Below, one piece after another: positions 48,346 through 59,088 of a stretch of 64,000 nucleotides of DNA; the stretch's first letter is position 1, and the number at the start of each line of letters is the position of its first letter. Position numbers and translations under genes: made by a program. Source of the DNA: Arthrobotrys musiformis (taxonomy: Eukaryota > Ascomycota > Orbiliomycetes > Orbiliales > Orbiliaceae). The stretch spans positions 744,001-808,000 of the forward strand of contig JAVHJL010000011.1 of the NCBI GenBank assembly GCA_036971715.1, read 5' to 3'. Under the pieces are notes generated by a model. The model was not told the origin of the DNA, ran no database searches, and saw only the letters and a program-made list of their open reading frames with translations.

Positions 48346-49180
48346 AGTCCTCTACTTTCGTAGCTGTTGCGCGGCGAGGAAGAAGCTAGCGCTAGAGACT
48401 GGTTTCCCTGGTGGGGGGAGGCCTAGGGCGCTCTTGAATATATCATTCACCACTTGAATAACCGAAGCTAGAGGGGTTTGTGACCCAAATGAAATTTGCA
48501 AGAAATTCGAAATATAGGTTAAAGCTCAATTGATACCAATACATTACGTTAGGAAGGCTGGGGAAGATTAGCTGAACCCGTGAGATATTATGACCTGTCA
48601 CAAATCAAGAACCCTCCAGCCATGTTGACGGCACTGGCCTACGCTCTGTAGGAATGGAATCACTCAAAAAAAGGGTTCATCCCAGCCACATGTCAGTAAG
48701 CCGCTCTTTCAGAAGGTCTAAGTCTCGTTCGCAGCATCATTTGATCAAATAGGTTTCTAGCGTTCAAGTCTCGTGAGAAAACCAACGATCCAATTCATCC
48801 TCAAGCTTTTAATCAAAGCCCCCCTTTCATCCCTGGTCGGTACTGACTTTGTATTGTAGCTTTGCAGCCAAGGGCGGGTGACTTGGCCATCTAATAGACT
48901 GATCGGGGAGAGGGTAAGGAAAAAATAATTTTTTACTGGGGAGCAAAGCTTGCCTGATCAGTTGAGAGCTAGTTATTATTAAGAAACCCGAGAGCTCAGC
49001 GACGATTATATCAGGAAATATGCTTTGCAAAGGTTCGGGCTAGGGCCCAAATGCCTCGGAAATATTTACCCATATCCGAAGCTATGGTTGACCTCAGGTA
49101 CTTGAAGTTTTAGTAGTACTGGTATCCTCGAATGTATCAAATGCCTTACTAGATTCAACCGCAGACTGGCAGGAGCAATT

Positions 49181-49203
49181 TGAGGAGTCTAGCAACGAGA
49201 CAA
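49181..49203 (+). repeat. Dispersed ACGAGACAA element, second copy
   Basis: TGAGGAGTCTAGCAACGAGA followed by CAA; one of three copies, see 40267 and 56001. It is near the distal end of unit 1. Confidence 0.55.
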
Positions 49204-49752
49204 GGTAGGAGTGCCTTACATTAAATCAAAAAACATATTTTATCTAGAACATCTGTAACCGAAGCGCAGCGTAGACCATAGGCTTGTGAAAATCTATTTA
49301 GTTTGTGGTGGTGTTCGAAGGGTACCAGTTATATTCAGTTTAGGAGCAGTCGGGAAATATAGATGAGTTTTTATGATGGTAGTAAAGTGTGAAACCATTT
49401 TACACCATATACTTGTATTATATTAGACTAAATTACATGGCATATTTCCCATCCTCCATGCGATACGCATATGATATCATTTGTCGAATTCGATCTGTCG
49501 TAGTCCTCCAAGATCGTATTTCTCTGAATAGGTATAGGGGACGGAGGAAGGAGAGTTAAAGGAAGGATAGTGGAAGGATAAAGAATACAATGTAAGAAAG
49601 GCGAAGGCGGTCGGAAGAGGGAAATAAATTAAAAAAGATTTTCTACAGCCTCGAAAGATCTGAGAGAAAGGGCCTTGCGAATTCGCAGGATTGGCGGTGA
49701 TTTGGATGGTTCGTTTGAAGGCCGTAAGGGAGGATCGGGTTTAAATTTTGAT

Positions 49753-50025
49753 TTATTCCTTCTTGAAACTACCTGGGGTGAAGCCACCCTGACCAAATCC
49801 AATACTGACGCCGCCATCGGAGTGAACGCTGTCCAATTTGCGGTTCCCGGATTCTTGAACACCCGATTTGATCCCGTCACCGACCGCTTTACAGGCGTCG
49901 GGAAACCCAGCACAGCCAATTCCAACAACTCCGGCTACGGCTCCTAATAATGGCTTAGCAACTGGAGCAGCACTAATGAGTGTGGCAGAAGCCAAGATAG
50001 AGAGGAGAATAGTGGTGAATTGCAT
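49753..50025 (-). CDS. Small secreted protein SSP5 (subfamily B)
   Basis: Intronless, 90 residues. Signal peptide MQFTTILLSILASATLISAA, then PVAKPLLGAVAGVVGIG, the core C-AGFPDA-C then KAVGDGIKSGVQESG, a dibasic NRK, and the conserved tail LDSVHSDGGVSIGFGQGGFT followed by PGSFKKE. From DSVHSD to the stop the protein is identical to SSP6, and the DNA there is also close, whereas the part between the signal peptide and the NRK is much more divergent. Two mature cysteines, C-x6-C. The function is unknown. Confidence 0.87.
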   Translation of the reverse strand: MQFTTILLSILASATLISAAPVAKPLLGAVAGVVGIGCAGFPDACKAVGDGIKSGVQESGNRKLDSVHSDGGVSIGFGQGGFTPGSFKKE

Positions 50026-50205
50026 TTTGAGGTTTGGATTTTGTTTTTGAAGTTTCGAAAGTGGTTGGATGGATGTTTTCTTGAAGGAAAAGGGGTGGTG
50101 GGATCAAAAGAATCTTTTGAGGTTCTGCAATTGAGCGAATGTAGTGGTAATTTTATTGTTGATAGTGATATCAAAAAAAATGGATTGAGGTCAGTCGGAG
50201 GGAGG

Positions 50206-50214
50206 TATTTATAT
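50206..50214 (-). promoter_or_regulatory. TATA box of SSP5
   Basis: On the minus strand ATATAAATA followed by CC, about 181 bp upstream of the ATG. Confidence 0.6.
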
Positions 50215-51009
50215 ACAATTACACCTGTAAGGATTACGCCTTTGGTGGGTCGACATGAAGGCTACCAGTTGAAACCGCGACAATAATAGAATAGGTGATC
50301 AAAATTCAATAGCGCACCATGCATATTAGGCATCCAATCTCGATCGTAGCCACTAGGATTTCGGGTACGGGGTAGGAGATGTGCTATGGAGCAATTCCCT
50401 GTGCATGGTAGATATCGTGGAGAGTGCTTCGAAGGTAATTACGTGATAATATTATCTTGTACCTAGCCCATTCTAGAAAGAGTAATACTAGATTATAACT
50501 TTCTGATTCGCTCCTTGCTTGTGATCAAATTGTTTAGGACTAGGCTGCCCTTAAGGCCTTTCAGAAAGAAAGGTTTCATTACTTTCGAATTTCAAGTTCA
50601 GCGTCATATCAATTGGACGCTAGCCGAAAACATCAGGTGAAGAGTTCGACGCGCGGTAATATATCCGCGTACAGTCCCTGATAACTTTTCGCCGTCCAAT
50701 ATTGTGACTTCGGCTTTGTGTGCATAAGTTTCTTTAAGAACCTAAGCAAGTTAATTTTAAAAAATATTACCGTCGACGTGTCTGCACTACCATCTATAGA
50801 TCTACCATTAAACAGAATCGAAATAACCAACGCCACTAAAGCTCAAGCCCCCAGTATTTCGTCGTGCCGTTGTCAAACGTTTAAACAGGGTGATGGACAG
50901 GCATAGGCTATTGTAATCCTACTCTGCATGCTATGCGAACACACTCCGGCTAGACTTTCGAATCCTGGACCATGGAACTTTTTTTTCTTCTACAATTGCA
51001 TTCCATAGA

Positions 51010-51283
51010 TCCACTTCTCCTCAGGCTTCCACCCGCTTCCAGCCCTGTATAGCTACAGATCCTGCACGGGTAAACCTACCCATGGGTTTTATGCACGATT
51101 TTCTAAGCGAGAGATAGCTGGCAAGCGGGAAGTCGAGATCTAGTTAATTAAGCTTTTCGGGATCTAACTCGTTAGCTTTTAATGTAAGGGGGGTACAGTT
51201 TGAGAGGGTTGCCCTTACGCTATGTACTGTGAGAAGCGTTATGTGTTTTTTTGGCTTCCCTTTGTTGGAGACGTTACACCAAC
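51010..51283 (+). repeat. Segmental repeat block beta, copy 2
   Basis: Shares with copy 3 TTGCATTCCA (just before), GGCTTCCA/GAGCTTCCA, CTTCCAGCCCTG, CTGCACGGG, CTTACCCATG/CCTACCCATG, TAAGCGAGA, AAGCTTTTCGGGATCTAA and CGTTACACCAAC/GTTACGCCAAC. It lies about 1.0-1.25 kb upstream of SSP5. Confidence 0.65.
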
Positions 51284-51479
51284 TTGCTATGAGTAAATGA
51301 CACGAATACAGCTGTGAGTATCAGTACTATAAGTGAAGAAGGGGAAAAATAGACGACTAGGAGGCCAGAGTCCGAAGTATGACCTGGTTGGCCTTTGGTT
51401 TGCAAGAAATTTTGTGGGGTTGAAGTTTGTAGTTCGATTCTAGATTATACAACGTTGACAATATTGTCAGATTTAAATA

Positions 51480-51660
51480 TTTACCTTTTTTTAATTTTAG
51501 CCATACAATTGCATTGCAGGGCCTTATCTAGAGGGTTCATGAAAAGGCCCGCCAGAAGGGGAAAGGCGAACCCCCTGCAAAAGAGGATCGACCCGATCGG
51601 GAAACGGCCCGTAGTGGGGTTCCGCGGGACGAGCGATTGGCTTGAGACTTGTTAGTCTTT
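51480..51660 (+). repeat. Segmental repeat block alpha, copy 2
   Basis: Contains AGAGGATCGACCCGATCGG, AACGGCCCGTAGTGGGG and GGGACGAGCGATTGGCTTG, and beyond it GTCTTTAGC..TTTAATTAGC and CAGGGACT, matching copy 3 in order. Confidence 0.65.
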
Positions 51661-52695
51661 AGCTATCCTTTAATTAGCTTTGCCTTTCTAGCTGCGACAA
51701 GGAAGCCAGGGACTGTGATCACATCCTCCTCACATTCCTGACCTAATGTGTTCACTTTCTACTCAAGGTCGGAGAATTTTGTCGTCCAATAGAGTCATCA
51801 GAGAGAAGATAATGCATTGATCAAAAAGTAATTCGTGCTAGCGGACGTGAGTTACCCAAAACCTCGTTGCTATCAGCGAATCCAAGGGCCTACTAGCCCC
51901 AAAACTTCGCAAATAGATACCTTGGCTACTAGTGTTATGATGATTATAGCGGGAGAAATTCTTTTCGAAACCCCAATCGGGTTGGTACCTTGATGCATGC
52001 ATGCTTCGGAGATACGTATCTAAAGCCATAGTTTACTTGAGCACTTAGAGCGATAAACGCAAGCTAGTAACGCCATCTTAGATCGACCCAAATAATATAT
52101 TGTATTCAAAGTTATGATAACTAAAGCATACTTAAGGTTGTATATACCTATGCGCTTCCGAGACTTCAGCCAATATACAACTGCACAACTGCGAACCATT
52201 ATATTCGGCTTAGTAACGATGAAGGGACATTCATATTTTTTGAGACTATAATATTAATATTATCAGACGGTATGACACCATAGTAGTAGTGTTTTGATTA
52301 GACTAGAGTACACATTCGCCATCCTCCACATCTAGATATCTGCATGACAAATTAAGTAGGCCATCAGGTAAAAACTGTTCCCCTAGCCTCCGGAGCGAAG
52401 GAAAATCAGGAAGGGGGAAATTAACGAAGGCCTCGAGGTAGTACACCCGCCTCGCGACAGAATATAGCCAAGAGGCTGTATACGTCCACTACGTAAGGAT
52501 ATAAATTTTTCAGAAAAAATAGGAAATAAGACAAGACATGTTCGTGTTACAGAAATAATAATGCCCTCCGCAAAGTTGGAGTACCTGGCGAAGGGACCAA
52601 AAGAAAAAGGGAGCTTCAAGAGCTCTTCCGGTTGATGGAGACGTTTAGATTCAGATGATAGCATATGCTTTTAGGAGTGGCCGGTTTCGAGGTCT

Positions 52696-52962
52696 TTATT
52701 CCTTCTTGAAACTACCGGGGGTGAAACCACCCTGCCCGAATCCAATGCTGACGCCGCCATCGGAGTGAACGCTGTCCATTTTGCGGCTGCCAGCTTCTCC
52801 GACACCTTTTACAATCCCGCTACCGACTTTTGAGCAGTCATCAGCAAAGATAGAGCAGACAGTTCCAACCGCATCGCTGACAAATCCGGGGTTTGGGACA
52901 GGGACGGCAGCAACGAGGGTGCTGGAGGCAATAATAGAGAGGAGAACGGTGGTGAATCGCAT
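52696..52962 (-). CDS. Small secreted protein SSP6 (subfamily B)
   Basis: Intronless, 88 residues, the shortest member. Signal peptide MRFTTVLLSIIASSTLVAA (Arg replaces Gln at position 2), then VPVPNPGFVSDAVGTV, the core C-SIFADD-C then SKVGSGIVKGVGEAG, the dibasic SRK, and the tail MDSVHSDGGVSIGFGQGGFT followed by PGSFKKE, identical to SSP5 from DSVHSD onward. The residue after the conserved Gly of the core is Ser where the others have Asp. The hydrophobic stretch before the first Cys is shorter and less Ala-rich than in subfamily A. The function is unknown. Confidence 0.87.
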   Translation of the reverse strand: MRFTTVLLSIIASSTLVAAVPVPNPGFVSDAVGTVCSIFADDCSKVGSGIVKGVGEAGSRKMDSVHSDGGVSIGFGQGGFTPGSFKKE

Positions 52963-53167
52963 TTTGAGCGAGTGTGTAGTTCTGGTAGAACAGTGAAGGT
53001 AGGTAAATGGATAAATCTTCTTTTTGAAGAAAGATAATATAGTAGAATCAGAGTGATCCTGATATATATATATCGTGTGAGTGAATGTATATCAGTAACG
53101 AATGCTTAAGCTTATTAGTTTTTTGATGGTAGGAATTGAATCGTAATATCGATGAGCTACAGGCGGA

Positions 53168-53176
53168 TACTTATAC
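53168..53176 (-). promoter_or_regulatory. TATA-like box of SSP6
   Basis: On the minus strand GTATAAGTA, preceded by TTCAATA and, farther out, ATCGCCA, the same arrangement as before SSP2; about 206 bp upstream of the ATG. Confidence 0.5.
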
Positions 53177-53944
53177 ACTATTGAACTTCTGGCGATCGAT
53201 GTGAAATTCGAAAGCTACTGATTGAAGTTGTGACAACAGAATTCGAATAGTGCTGTATCAGGCGTCCACTATTGACCACAGCTACCATAATTTTGAGTAT
53301 GAGGTGAATTACTTTCTTGTGTATGATGGACGGAAATGGCGAAAAAGGATATACTGAACCTCTCTTTCTGGTTGGCCCCTCGCTCACAATTGAATTTTTT
53401 GGAACTAGGCTACCCTCACTCTACAGAAGGGCTGGATAAATCTGAAAGCTTAATAGATATCTAGATAGGCTCCCAAATTTTACCTCTTTTCAAATTCCAG
53501 GTTAAACTAGAAGCTTGAGTAGTGCTGCGCATGACCAAGGTAGCCTCGAATCCTATGACCAAGGAGAGAATTTTAATTAAGATCTACATGCGAGCACCGA
53601 GCTCCACATATGATAATAGTAACGTCTACACGCTCAATTCGATCTCCGATACTCACAATCACTAATAATATAATGTTCTTTTGATCAGATATATATATGA
53701 TTATTTGGTATTTGCGTAAACTAGTAAACATTGGTCGCTGTCGATATCGATAAATCGTGACATCAGTCAACGAAATCAAATACATAATCTAAGATCAACG
53801 CCCATAAAAATAATTCTGCACCCAATATTAATCCTGGCTATGCAAACGATAGGTAGTGTTGGAAATCGAGTAGAAGCAATTAATTACGCGCACTCCAGCT
53901 AGAACTTCAAGTTTTGAATCACAAGTTTTTAAAATTTGTAAGTT

Positions 53945-54209
53945 CAGTTGCATTCCACTCTCGGGCTGAGCTTCCAGCCCTGCAGCTAGCTTGCAGATTC
54001 GAGTCTGCACGGGAAGGCTTACCCATGCCCTTTGTGCGAATTTCTTAAGCGAGAAGATAACCGGCGAGTGTAATATTTGAGATCCAGTCAAGCTTTTTGA
54101 GATCTAAATCTTAGTGCCAGGGAGCTAAGATCTCGAGAAGGCCCCCTTGCGTCATGTATCGTGAGAGTGTCATGTGTCCTCTTTTTGCATGGGCATGTTA
54201 CGCCAACAA
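53945..54209 (+). repeat. Segmental repeat block beta, copy 3
   Basis: Contains TTGCATTCCA, GAGCTTCCAGCCCTGCAG, GTCTGCACGGG, CTTACCCATG, TAAGCGAGA, AAGCTTTTTGAGATCTAA, CCCTTGCGTCATGTA and ATGTTACGCCAACA. It lies about 1.0-1.25 kb upstream of SSP6. Confidence 0.65.
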
Positions 54210-54374
54210 CTCTATGCAAGGAAAAAGAAAATGAAAAAGAAAAAAAGACAGAAAGAAATAGATGGTGAGAAGTTAAAATATTAATCAGAAGAAGAATACA
54301 GCTTACGTTTGGCTTACCCGAAGTTCAGTGTGGACTAAATGTTGGCAAGTCTCGATTCTATGTGATAGATTTGC

Positions 54375-54545
54375 AGGTTGTTGGATTTTGGGTCCGGGTC
54401 GCTGATTTTGAGGTTTGACGAGTTCCACTGGGAGGGTAAAGGCAGGTTCGCATGCAAGGGCGAGCCGCGATCGATCGAAGAACGGCCCGTGGTGGGGCCT
54501 CGGGATGGGCGATTGGCTTGGGTCTTAAGTCTACCTTTAATTGGC
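54375..54545 (+). repeat. Segmental repeat block alpha, copy 3
   Basis: Contains GTTGTTGGATTTTGGG, GCGATCGATCGAAGAACGG, CCCGTGGTGGGGCCT and GGGATGGGCGATTGGCTTGG. It lies about 1.4-1.6 kb upstream of SSP6. Confidence 0.65.
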
Positions 54546-56000
54546 TTCACTTTTGAACTATACTAAAGAGTTCAAGTCAGGGACTCTAGTTGCGCAATTG
54601 CCGCAGCGGGTTTGTGACATGTCACATTTCGTGAGCTTGAGATCGGACTGGAGCTTCTTCCCTACCTAGTTCCGGGGTGCCCGGGCCCCAGACCGAGACT
54701 GCATCCACAATTTACGAAATAATTCCCAAGTTTCTTCGGTTCCGGTTTCCTCATCTGCAGTAGAATTTGGTTTACGAGATAAGGTTTCCTGAGAACCCCG
54801 TTGGTTAGAGAATCACCATACATGCATAAGTATCCCTAGGTGTGCTCTCGTCATCAATGCCTCCCTTGACCCCCTCGATCCAAATCATAAACTCAATTGA
54901 CCAAAAAATTAGAAGGGGGTAAAAAAATACCTCAGTTCTTTGAAAGGTTAGGCTGCTAACATCGTGATATGGCATAATTAAGCGACTTGCGCTATTATGA
55001 CCCTGCTCTACGAGTGAAGGTTTCAAAATATACTTGGTTGTCCGAGTAACCTAGGCGCATAATTGCGGTCACCGCTGCCCCTTAAGTTTTATGCGGACAT
55101 ATATGAAGTCTAGGCCCTTTCTGCACTCTGAGAGGCATAATTTTGAGTCATGGATGGTGATTTTTGCGGTAAGATGAGCCTACCCAATTTTGTTCCGGAA
55201 ACCAGAGCTGGTCCACCGAAGTTCAGTTGCTCGAATGACCAAACTATGGCCGACGGAAATCGGCTTCTCAATACGTACATTTCCATGAAATAAATTTGTA
55301 ACCCTCTCTACTACATTCTTCGTAAATTCGAAGGTTGGTTGACATCACGAGTACAGAAAGAATTATATTTCCAAACTGAGATTGCCGATTTTTTGTTCCT
55401 ACAACTTTCCGCAGAGCTAAGACGCTCTCCGTCCCACTGCAAAGGTTAAAAATAATCGCGCTATAACGTATTTGAAAATTGGGGGATTTCTCTTATCTTA
55501 TACCTAATCCCTCGAGGCAATAGCGGTACTGACAAATCCGAAACGCGTGTTAATATGTCAGCAACCATGTCAATTTAGAACAAATTTCGTTCAACGATCT
55601 ATATCCAATGCAGTCAGTACTCAAGTCATTACTTGTATTTGCTACTCTTTTTTAAAAAAATTACAATGTAATTTTAGACAAAGATGAATATTTAGTCTCA
55701 TATTTGGAACTTAACCCAAGACTGATGTTTCTACTAGATCATCGATAAATCAAGACCTCCATATATCATAGCGTCAATAGAACTTTATTTTAATTTTCTT
55801 ACATGTATATTCAGACCGAAAATTGTATCGAAAGGTAATTATAAATCGCTAAATACATATAGATAGAAACATCTAATAGTAAGCTCGGCCACCGCTTAGC
55901 ACCATTGACCACGAGTATAATGTTCTGTAAAATAGAACTACTCGAGGGTAGCTATTTGCAGCCGTCATTGACATGTTGACATACCCCCGTTATATGCAAG

Positions 56001-56025
56001 TTGAGGAGTCTAGCGACGAGACAAC
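56001..56025 (+). repeat. Dispersed CGACGAGACAA element, third copy
   Basis: TTGAGGAGTCTAGCGACGAG followed by ACAAC; nearly the same as 49181-49203 and similar to 40267-40293. Confidence 0.55.
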
Positions 56026-57217
56026 GTTATATTGATTCACCACTAGTTGAAAGAAACCCAGGAGCCTCGAAGATTCATGAAGATATGTATTTAATCCCTA
56101 TCTTTGGTGTATTTAGTTCGAGAGACGGGTTTAAGTGGCCCTTTGAGACTTCATCGGTCACACCCAGCCTACTGACGGCGTGTAAATAAGTTATGATGTT
56201 GTAATCTACTCATAAAACGTGACCGCGAATTATTTAAGATTTTTTTTCTGTTTAATCCTAGGAACAGTTGTCGTAATAGACCGGGTAGGACGCGAGTAGT
56301 TTAATACAATACACCCCAGCACGATATCGGCCGCTCCGAAACTCCACCCCGCATCCCCGCCCTCGTCACGAAATATGAAGTAAAACGGTATCATGTCATA
56401 AAATCCATATCTTAATCGGAGGTTATTGAGCATTATAGATTTATCGGGGTGTGTTGGGTAAAGTCCCGATTTAACGAATTTGGCCCGTGTTACCTGAGGA
56501 AGCTAGCCGTGGACGTAGCCGATGCCGTGGGAAGCCTTTTTTCGAAAGGTTAGGTGGTTATACAATGAATTGCGGTGTTACTACTGAACTTGTGGAGTAG
56601 GCTTTATAGACACGGCTGAGCCGAGAGGTGTTTTGCACATGATGTCGATGCGTATGAGTATACTCAACTGCATCGACAGTAATTGTGTTTATAAATACCG
56701 TAAATTTAAAACGCGGTCGATTATACTTGATATAAGAGTACCAATACGCCAGCAATGGTGAAAACGGATAACGTTAGCCCGCGCACATGTCCCAATCCCC
56801 GGCCCCCCATTGGAATTCAATGGTCCCGATGGAGGGGGGAAATATGTGTTGCCTGTGGTGTTTCCCAAAACGGCCGAGCCGTAAGGGTAGTTTCGCCCAG
56901 TTTAAGCCGACGGCGACTCCGTACCGAGGGGCCTCTATTAATATTCCCACCCCCAAATGCTAAAAACGACGTGACGGTGGCCCGAGAATAAGTCCTTAAA
57001 GTAACTCGCCATCCCCCGGATTTCACGTTCTTGCTTTTAGTTAGTGTGCATTCTTGCTTAAACTCGGTAGCTCGGCTGTGGATTATTGCTTAACCAAGGT
57101 TTTTGCGGGGGGAACTTAAAGACGGTGCTGTTTCCTGTTTGGACTTGTTCTCTTTTCTGTTCATTCATCATAACCTTTATCCTGTTTTATAATTGATCAG
57201 TAGTTAAAGAAGTAACA

Positions 57218-58728
57218 ATGCCGTACGAGATCCCAGCTATCGTTCAGGACCGCGTGTCCCCGCGTGCCAGGGAGTATCTCCAGAAGGTAATCATCCATAA
57301 TATACCCCGGTAGTATGATCACGTACTAACGGTAACGCATAGATCTCCCACTTCGTCGAGACGGAATGTATCCCAGCAGACGAAGTCTACGAAGCCCAAG
57401 TCTCCAAAGACCCCTCCGTCCGCTGGAAATCCTACCCACCGATCATAGATGAACTCAAGAAAAAGGCCCGAGCGCAGGGTCTCTGGAACCTCTTCCTCTC
57501 CAAAACACATTACTCCCAAGGTGCCGGGTTCACGAACCTGGAGTACGGCCTCATGGCCGAGATATTGGGCAGATCCCATACCGGATCCGAGGCTATGAAT
57601 TGTTCGGCGCCGGATACGGGTAACATGGAGGTTTTGGCCAAGTACGGGAATGAGGCGCAGAAGAAGGAGTGGCTGGAGCCTTTGCTCGATGGGAAGATTA
57701 GGAGTGCGTTTTTGATGACGGAACGGTATGCGGCTAGTTCTGATGCGAAGAATATTAATATGAAGATGAGGGTTGAGGGGGATACCATCGTTCTCAACGG
57801 GACTGTAAGTTCACACTCCTCCCTGGTTATTGTAAAAGTGTATGTGCTAATGGATTGGGTAGAAATGGTGGTCTTCGGGAGCTTGTGATCCCCGCTGTGC
57901 GGTTTATATCACCATGACCAAGTCGGAGAATAACATCTCCACCGACGCATTCAAGCAACAATCCGTCGTTATCGTCCCGGCCAATACCCCGGGCATAACC
58001 GTCCTCCGCCCCCTCCACGTCTACGGATACGATGGTAAGCCCCCCCTTTACTCTATCACAACCAGAAAAAAAATACTAATTAATATCGTATAGACGCCCC
58101 CCACGGCCACGCCGAAGTCCGCTTCGTCAACGTCCGCGTCCCGAAGTCAAATCTAGTCCTCGGCGAAGGCCGCGGTTTCGAAATCATCCAAGGCCGCCTC
58201 GGCCCCGGTCGAATCCACCACTGCATGCGCTCCATCGGCGCCGCCGAACGAGGACTGGACTACATGATCGCACGCGTCAACGATCCCAACCGCCGCACCT
58301 TCGGCAAACTCATCAGCGAACACGGTACCATCCGCACCTGGATCGCGGAATCGCGTATTCAAATCGATAGCTGCCGACTTCTCGTCCTCAACGCGGCGGA
58401 TAAGATTGATAGACATGATGCTAAAGCCGCGCTTAAAGAGATTGCGATGGCAAAGATCGTGGTGCCAAGGACGGTTATCGATGTGCTGGATAAGGCTATT
58501 CAGGCGCACGGTGCCGGTGGTATCTGTCAGGATTTCCCGCTGGCGAGGATGTGGGCCGGTATCAGAACCTTGAGGATAGCCGACGGCCCCGATGAGGTCC
58601 ATCTTGCGCAGATGGGCAGGAATGAGAATAACCGCGCTGCAGAGATCGTGAAGAGACACGAGGCGCAGGAGAAGAGGAGGGAGGAGCTGTTCAGGCTGTA
58701 TAAGATCGAGGGGCGGTCGCAGTTGTAG
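57218..58728 (+). CDS. Acyl-CoA dehydrogenase, ACAD10/11-like
   Basis: The model is join(57218..57286,57343..57804,57863..58034,58094..58728), 445 residues. These FAD enzymes oxidise acyl-CoA to trans-2-enoyl-CoA. Evidence: an N-terminal helical domain with WNLFLSKTHYSQGAGFTNLEYGL-like sequence and LMAEILGRS; SGSEAMNC-like SEAMNCSAPDTGNMEVLAKYG; KWWSSGACDPRCAVYITMTK in the middle beta domain; RLGPGRIHHCMRSIGAAERG; and the C-terminal HGAGGICQDFPLARMW with TLRIADGPDEVHLAQ (about 393-407), where Asp occupies the usual position of the catalytic base region. The FAD-side loop reads MTERYAASSDAKN (about 147) where many relatives have MTEPDVASSDA. It ends RSQL, a possible weak peroxisomal PTS1. The lipid substrate is not readable from sequence. 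Confidence 0.92.
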
Positions 58729-59088
58729 ACTTTCTTCCTTCTATAAATTTAGTACTATTATATCGGCTTTTGCTTGAAGAAGCCTAGCTACAAGTTGTTC
58801 ATGTCTATTGTATCATAGCAATCTGAATTCCCCACCGGAGCGCATCCAATCACCCCCATTGAAGCCGTGAAGTCGTGAATTCCCCCCCGTGGAGCTAAGC
58901 TGTGCTGCGTGGTGGAGCTACCCCAGCCGCCCAGCCCGTGGCTCCCAAAAATCCCCCGCAAAAGCCCACCGCGGCCGTTTTCACCCGTCGCAACATTTCC
59001 CAAAAAAATTTCCAAATTCAGCCGAAACAAAATTCTCTTCTTCAACATCATCACCATCACCGCAATAACCAAATAAACAATCGCAAAG
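58729..59088. other. Intergenic: FAF1 promoter
   Basis: A 360 bp gap holding the acyl-CoA dehydrogenase 3' flank and the FAF1 upstream region; nothing else seen. Confidence 0.6.

Larger units (their letters stand above)
46629..49752. other. Upstream half of segmental unit 1
   Basis: No gene is supported. It contains repeat blocks beta (47670-47932) and alpha (48170-48345), which recur upstream of SSP5 and SSP6, and a purine-rich low-complexity patch near 47960-48020. Confidence 0.5.
50026..52695. other. Upstream half of segmental unit 2
   Basis: No gene is supported. It contains blocks beta (51010-51283) and alpha (51480-51660) at nearly the same distances from SSP5 as in the other units. 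Confidence 0.5.
52963..57217. other. Upstream half of segmental unit 3 and AT-rich gap
   Basis: No gene is supported over 4.2 kb. Blocks beta (53945-54209) and alpha (54375-54545) lie in the first part, with a purine-rich patch near 54215-54265. From about 54600 to 57200 I see only AT-rich non-coding sequence and one ACGAGACAA element at 56001. Confidence 0.5.
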
